A stretch of 11,348 nt of DNA from Pseudomonadota bacterium (GTDB lineage Bacteria; Pseudomonadota; Alphaproteobacteria; Rhizobiales; Xanthobacteraceae). This document shows, in pieces, positions 7,764-11,348 of the stretch. Positions within the stretch are counted from its first letter, which is position 1. Each line of letters begins with the position of its first letter. The notes under the pieces were generated by a model that saw only the letters and a program-made list of their open reading frames with translations, was not told the DNA's origin and did not search any database. The position numbers were made by a program, and so were the translations under genes. The DNA lies in NCBI GenBank assembly GCA_023434095.1, contig JAEYTJ010000275.1, positions 1 through 11,348 on the forward strand. The letters are read 5' to 3'.

Positions 7764-7817
7764 GGTGTGGTCCGTCCTGGCCGGTCGCTCCGGCCGTCCA
7801 CGTCAACGGGGCGGCGT

Positions 7818-7844
7818 GCATCCCCGGGCCATGCCCGGAGATGC
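7818..7844. repeat. REP-like hairpin between binding protein and ATPase genes
   Basis: The arms GCATC/GATGC (5 bp) and CCGGGC/GCCCGG (6 bp) are stacked with one C-A mismatch around a CAT loop, giving an almost perfect 27-base stem-loop. No T-run follows on either strand. The composition resembles the intergenic palindromic repeats common in alphaproteobacteria, although only one copy is in the window. Downstream of a binding protein gene such a structure often protects the upstream mRNA segment and lets the binding protein be made in excess of the membrane parts. Confidence 0.6.
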
Positions 7845-7869
7845 GGTGTCATCGGGAGAGGTCGCCGAA

Positions 7870-8997
7870 TCAGCTGTTGGTCAGCTTCTCGACATACTCG
7901 CCGCGCAGCTTGGCGTAGAAGTCCGTCTGCATCGGCCACCAGAACAGATTGTCGATGGTGCCGGCCGGGTAGGCCGCATCGAACGCCGCCCTCGATTCCT
8001 CGGAGAGGAACTGGCCGGCGCCGGCCGCCGCGCTGTTGTAGCCGGTGGTGTTGGCGAAGCGCGCGCCGACTTCCGGCTGGTAGAGGAAGTTGGCGAAGGC
8101 GTAGGCCTGCTCGACATTGGCGGCGCCGGAGGGGATGCCGAGCGTGTCGGTCCAGGCGAGACCGCCTTCCTTCGGCATGCCGTAGCTCCATTTCTTGTCG
8201 GTGTTGCGGTGGAGCAGGATGCCGGTGGTGTCCCAGGTCTGGCCGATGGTGCAGCCGGCGTCGGTGAAGGCGGCGGTGGCCTCGGTGGCGTTGTTCCAGT
8301 AGGCGCCGATATTGCCCTTATGGGCGAGGATGTACTTGAGCACGCCCTCGAACACCCGGCGCGACTCGGCCTCGGACTTGTAGAGGTCCATGCCGCGATC
8401 GGACTTCAGTTCGCCGGTGGCGTCGAGATAGAGCGCGACGCCGTTGAACACCGACTTCTGCCGGATGGCGGTCTGCTTGGGGTGGTCGGCGAGCCACATG
8501 TCGCCATAGGAGATGTCGCCGGACTTCTTGCCGGGGAACTTGGTCGAATCCCAGGTGATGCCCTCGGTTCCCCAATCGAACGGCACGAGATAGCGCTTCC
8601 CGCGATAGGCGGCGCCGAGCTTGAGCGAGTTGCGGTAGATCGAGGGGATGATCAGCGAGGACTGGAACTTCGCCTCGTCGATGGGCTGCAGCAGGTTGTC
8701 CTTGTAGTAGTTCGGGCCGGTGTCGACCGACGGGAAGATGATGTCGAAGCCCTTGCCGCCGGCGGCGCGCAGCTTGTTCTCGCATTCCTCGTTGGAGCCG
8801 TAGGTCGACAGGTTCACCTTGACGCCCGTGGCGTTGGTGAAGTCGGCCAGCAGCGTGTTCTTGTCGAAATAGTCGCCCCAGGCATAGACGTTGAGCGAGC
8901 CGGAGGTGGCGAGCGCATCGTGGGCGCGCAGCACGACGGGCGCGGCGATCGCGAAGGCGCCGGCCTTCATCAGGTCACGGCGTGAAAAGCGGGTCAT
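7870..8997 (-). CDS. Pot-type periplasmic substrate-binding protein, Tat-exported
   Basis: Extracellular solute-binding protein of the spermidine/putrescine (PotD/PotF) type, 375 residues, and first gene of the importer operon. The N-terminus has a twin-arginine signal (SRRDLMKAG, residues 5-13), a hydrophobic segment and a likely cleavage after Ala-Leu-Ala at residue 30. The mature protein starts with the family pattern LNVYAWGDYFDKNTLLADF and continues with TGVKVNLSTYGSNEE. Later come DIIFPSVDTGPNYYKDNLLQ, YLVPFDWGTEGITW and a closing segment with WWPMQTDFY. Aromatic residues at these places line the polyamine site in known members, but the ligand here could be a polyamine, an opine-like compound or another small organic solute. 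The ATG at 8997 has GGGAGG 5 bases upstream (9003-9008). The gene is followed by a REP-like hairpin. Confidence 0.93.
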   Translation of the reverse strand: MTRFSRRDLMKAGAFAIAAPVVLRAHDALATSGSLNVYAWGDYFDKNTLLADFTNATGVKVNLSTYGSNEECENKLRAAGGKGFDIIFPSVDTGPNYYKDNLLQPIDEAKFQSSLIIPSIYRNSLKLGAAYRGKRYLVPFDWGTEGITWDSTKFPGKKSGDISYGDMWLADHPKQTAIRQKSVFNGVALYLDATGELKSDRGMDLYKSEAESRRVFEGVLKYILAHKGNIGAYWNNATEATAAFTDAGCTIGQTWDTTGILLHRNTDKKWSYGMPKEGGLAWTDTLGIPSGAANVEQAYAFANFLYQPEVGARFANTTGYNSAAAGAGQFLSEESRAAFDAAYPAGTIDNLFWWPMQTDFYAKLRGEYVEKLTNS

Positions 8998-9094
8998 CAG
9001 TACCTCCCATTGTCCCCGGAGGGCGAAACGGCGTCCGCTCTAGTTCGGGGCGATGAATGGACGATGACACGGTAAATCCGCGCGAGAAAGCCAC

Positions 9095-9121
9095 TGTCGC
9101 GCGGCGACAGCCGGCTGTCGC
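9095..9121. promoter_or_regulatory. Palindrome cluster, candidate operator of the transporter operon
   Basis: TGTCGC (9095-9100) is followed by a perfect 18-base palindrome GCGACAGCCGGCTGTCGC (9104-9121), so three half-sites alternate in orientation. The cluster lies 98-124 bases before the binding protein start codon, a suitable place for a repressor or activator site. No known regulator motif was recognised, so the role is an inference from symmetry and position. Confidence 0.4.
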
Positions 9122-9278
9122 AATTGTTCAGCGCGACCACTCGTCGACCGCCTCGGAGCCCATACGTGTCGGCCTTGCTGGGGGTGCGACAATCTGTCAT
9201 GCAGGGACAGGATGGCTTTGATGCGCGCCTGCCTTAACTTCTCAGCACCCGTTGATCCGGGCCCCTCTGACGCGAGCC

Positions 9279-9323
9279 GCCGGCGTTCGCGTGATGTCGG
9301 ATCGCTTCCGACGTCACGCCGGC
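9279..9323. other. Strong stem-loop with alternative outer pairing
   Basis: Positions 9289-9301 pair with 9307-9319 over 13 bp (one G-T wobble) around the loop TCGCT. In addition GCCGGCGT (9279-9286) is exactly complementary to ACGCCGGC (9316-9323). It could extend the stem over a bulge, or compete with the outer part of the first pairing. No T-run follows on either strand, so it is not a standard terminator. It lies 128 bases before TerC and could be part of a leader RNA or a protein site. Confidence 0.5.
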
Positions 9324-9376
9324 AGGACTGTGTCGCAGATGAATGCATTACCCTTTTCCAGCCGATTCAAACTGCC

Positions 9377-9431
9377 GCCCCGTGCGTTGAAGCGGGGCAT
9401 GGGCATGGCTGCGCCGAACCGCGTGTCGGCG
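9377..9431 (+). other. Two hairpins in the presumed TerC leader
   Basis: GCCCCG/CGGGGC pair at 9377-9398 around a 10-base loop, and CGCCGA/TCGGCG pair at 9412-9431 around an 8-base loop. The ribosome binding site follows 6 bases later. TerC genes in many bacteria carry a manganese riboswitch of the yybP-ykoY type, but I could not match its conserved bases here, so the hairpins are listed without a function. Confidence 0.35.
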
Positions 9432-9437
9432 ATTTCT

Positions 9438-9443
9438 GGGGAG
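9438..9443 (+). promoter_or_regulatory. Ribosome binding site fixing the TerC GTG start
   Basis: GGGGAG lies 7 bases before the GTG at 9451. The next in-frame ATG (9463) is 19 bases away, too far for this site, so the GTG start is preferred. Confidence 0.7.
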
Positions 9444-9450
9444 TGATCCG

Positions 9451-10260
<810 letters not shown>

Positions 10261-10270
10261 ACGTGAACCG

Positions 10271-10306
10271 CCGGCGGCGTGGGAAAGGAAAAGCCCGCGC
10301 CGCCGG
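10271..10306 (+). terminator. Strong hairpin after TerC, terminator-like without T-run
   Basis: CCGGCGGCGTGGG (10271-10283) pairs with CCCGCGCCGCCGG (10294-10306) over 13 bp with one G-T wobble, around the loop AAAGGAAAAG. It begins 10 bases after the TerC stop. No T-run follows, so termination may be weak or factor-dependent. Alternatively it stabilises the TerC mRNA 3' end. Confidence 0.5.
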
Positions 10307-10310
10307 GCGA

Positions 10311-10319
10311 TGCTAGGAT
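10311..10319 (+). promoter_or_regulatory. Possible extended -10 element
   Basis: TGCTAGGAT fits an extended -10 form (TGn followed by TAGGAT, four of six bases matching TATAAT). It lies about 32 bases before the oxidoreductase start codon and just after the TerC hairpin. No -35 element is recognisable. Confidence 0.25.
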
Positions 10320-10350
10320 CGGGCGTCCCTCCAGAGAAGGAGCCCGGTCC

Positions 10351-11049
10351 ATGGCCGATTCAAGCGACCCGCACCGCCCCACCGAGGGCGGTGGCGACCT
10401 GCCTCCCGACAGCAAGCTCACCCGCACCAAGCGCGCCTGGGCCCGGGCCGGGAAATTTCTCACTGGCCGCATCACCCGCCCCGAAGAAGAGCGTCTGCCG
10501 CCCGGTCAGCATCTCGTCCGCGACTGGCCCGTCCTCGATCTCGGCATGCAGCCGCGGATCGGGCTCGATCACTGGCGGCTCGACGTCACCGGGGAGGTGG
10601 AGAAACCCGTCTCCTGGGACTGGGCGACATTCCGTGCACAGAAGCAGACGCAGGAGACGACCGACATTCACTGCGTAACCACCTGGTCGCGCTACGACAA
10701 TCGCTGGGAGGGGCTGGCCACCCGCGACCTGCTCGACGTGGTGATGCCGCGCGAGGGCGCGCGCTTCGTCCTTCTCCATTCCTATGACGGCTACGTCACC
10801 AATCTGGCGCTGGAGGATTTCGCGGCGGAGGATGCGCTCGTGGTCCATAGCTGGGAGGACAAGCCGCTTACCATCGAGCACGGCGGCCCGGCACGGCTCG
10901 TGGTGCCGCATCTCTACTTCTGGAAAAGCGCCAAATGGCTGAAGAAGATCGAGTTTGTGGTCGCCGACAAGCGCGGCTTCTGGGAGGAGAACGGCTACCA
11001 CAATCACGCCGACCCCTGGAAGGAGGAGCGTTATTCCGACGAGGAGTGA
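10351..11049 (+). CDS. Sulfite oxidase-like molybdopterin oxidoreductase
   Basis: Molybdenum-cofactor enzyme of the bacterial/archaeal sulfite-oxidase-like family, 232 residues, containing only the cofactor-binding domain. The only Cys of the protein, Cys108 in DIHCVTTWSRYDN, is at the position of the molybdenum ligand. Other family segments are WPVLDLGMQPRIGLDHWRL (59-77), LLHSYDGYVTNL (141-152) and the closing GGPARLVVPHLYFWKSAKWL (178-197). There is no heme domain, dimerisation domain, Tat signal or membrane segment, so it is likely cytoplasmic, unlike the Tat-exported MsrP (YedY) enzymes. The substrate and electron partner are unknown. The ATG at 10351 has AGAAGGAG about 8 bases upstream; the same frame can be extended to 10279, but that would run through the TerC hairpin. 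It converges on the tRNA-Thr gene. Confidence 0.9.
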   Translation: MADSSDPHRPTEGGGDLPPDSKLTRTKRAWARAGKFLTGRITRPEEERLPPGQHLVRDWPVLDLGMQPRIGLDHWRLDVTGEVEKPVSWDWATFRAQKQTQETTDIHCVTTWSRYDNRWEGLATRDLLDVVMPREGARFVLLHSYDGYVTNLALEDFAAEDALVVHSWEDKPLTIEHGGPARLVVPHLYFWKSAKWLKKIEFVVADKRGFWEENGYHNHADPWKEERYSDEE

Positions 11050-11100
11050 GCGCGATTCCGGCCGATCGGACCTCACGCGGGCACGAGGGGCAGGGAAGAA

Positions 11101-11175
<75 letters not shown>

Positions 11176-11204
11176 AATCGCTTCAAATTCCCAAGGCGGA
11201 CCAG

Positions 11205-11220
11205 TCAGTTACATAACTGA
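11205..11220. repeat. Palindrome upstream of tRNA-Thr
   Basis: TCAGTTA and TAACTGA form a perfect inverted repeat with a CA centre, 30-45 bases before the tRNA 5' end, in the expected promoter zone. The half-site ATAACTGA recurs at 11334-11341 near the window edge. The rest of 11176-11348 holds no recognisable gene and is visibly less GC-rich than the window. Confidence 0.35.
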
Positions 11221-11348
11221 GACACACTGAAAACCTATTGGCGTGTGCCGCATTTTGTGCCGACGTTCTTCCGAGCGAAGCTAGGGCGACCGTCCTTATC
11301 CAAGATGACAGGGTGAGTCCATCCTCTTTCGCGATAACTGACCTCTCC

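Larger units (their letters stand above)
8998..9450. other. Divergent intergenic region with several inverted repeats
   Basis: This is the longest gene-free stretch. It separates the minus-strand transporter operon from the plus-strand TerC gene and must hold both promoters, but no convincing -35/-10 pair was found on either strand. It holds a GCGACA/TGTCGC repeat cluster (9095-9121, looser copies near 9186-9199 and 9331), a strong hairpin (9279-9323) and two smaller hairpins close to TerC (9377-9398 and 9412-9431). Open frames in it have no recognisable product and overlap the TerC start or the structured regions, so none is called. Confidence 0.7.

Noticed and set aside
6675..8267. Long plus-strand open frame (530 codons) opposite the ATPase and binding protein genes
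   Set aside because: It is antisense to clear transporter genes, with an Arg/His/Gly-rich composition typical of high-GC shadow frames and no recognisable domain.
7690..8985. Plus-strand open frame (431 codons) opposite the binding protein gene
   Set aside because: It mirrors the codon positions of the real gene on the other strand, and its Gly/Val/Ala/Glu-rich translation matches no family.
9324..9450. Manganese (yybP-ykoY) riboswitch upstream of TerC
   Set aside because: The gene family suggested it, but the conserved bases of that RNA could not be identified, and the hairpins alone are not enough.

Overview
The window is high-GC DNA with dense, short-spaced genes. It looks like a chromosomal segment of an alphaproteobacterium, probably of the Hyphomicrobiales (Rhizobiales). 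The support is gene content: a DUF2336 protein, a short alphaproteobacterial-type NAD kinase, DUF3297, a Tat-exported Pot-type binding protein, a cytoplasmic sulfite-oxidase-like enzyme and a tRNA-Thr(UGU) with encoded CCA. The genus cannot be fixed from the sequence alone.

Layout. 1-2419 (+): a secreted protein made of three beta-rich repeats, possibly cut at its 5' end by the window edge, then a DUF2336 protein preceded by a CtrA-like box. 2427-4679 (-): NAD kinase, a DUF3297 protein and a Tat-exported metallo-beta-lactamase-fold hydrolase, read in the order hydrolase, DUF3297, NAD kinase. NAD kinase converges on the DUF2336 gene with only 7 bases between the stop codons. 4839-8997 (-): a four-gene polyamine/putrescine-type ABC importer operon (binding protein, ATPase, two permeases). 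The last three genes overlap, and a REP-like hairpin separates the binding protein gene from the ATPase gene. 8998-9450: the longest non-coding stretch, holding several strong inverted repeats between the divergent transporter operon and a TerC gene. 9451-11049 (+): a TerC-family membrane protein and a sulfite-oxidase-like molybdoenzyme, with a strong hairpin between them. 11101-11175 (-): tRNA-Thr(UGU). 11176-11348: non-coding, less GC-rich, with a small palindrome.

How the genes work together. The importer genes form one functional unit: the exported binding protein captures a cationic or related small organic solute, the two permeases form the channel and the ATPase drives uptake. The substrate cannot be read from the sequence. 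The hydrolase lies 159 bases downstream on the same strand and could act on a related extracellular compound, but this is only positional. The other genes are single-function housekeeping or envelope genes. No defence system, CRISPR array, insertion sequence or phage gene was seen. The points most worth a second look are the D-loop Asp-to-Ala change in the transporter ATPase, the helical insert in the first permease, the three-repeat secreted protein, the CtrA-like box and the structured intergenic regions around TerC.
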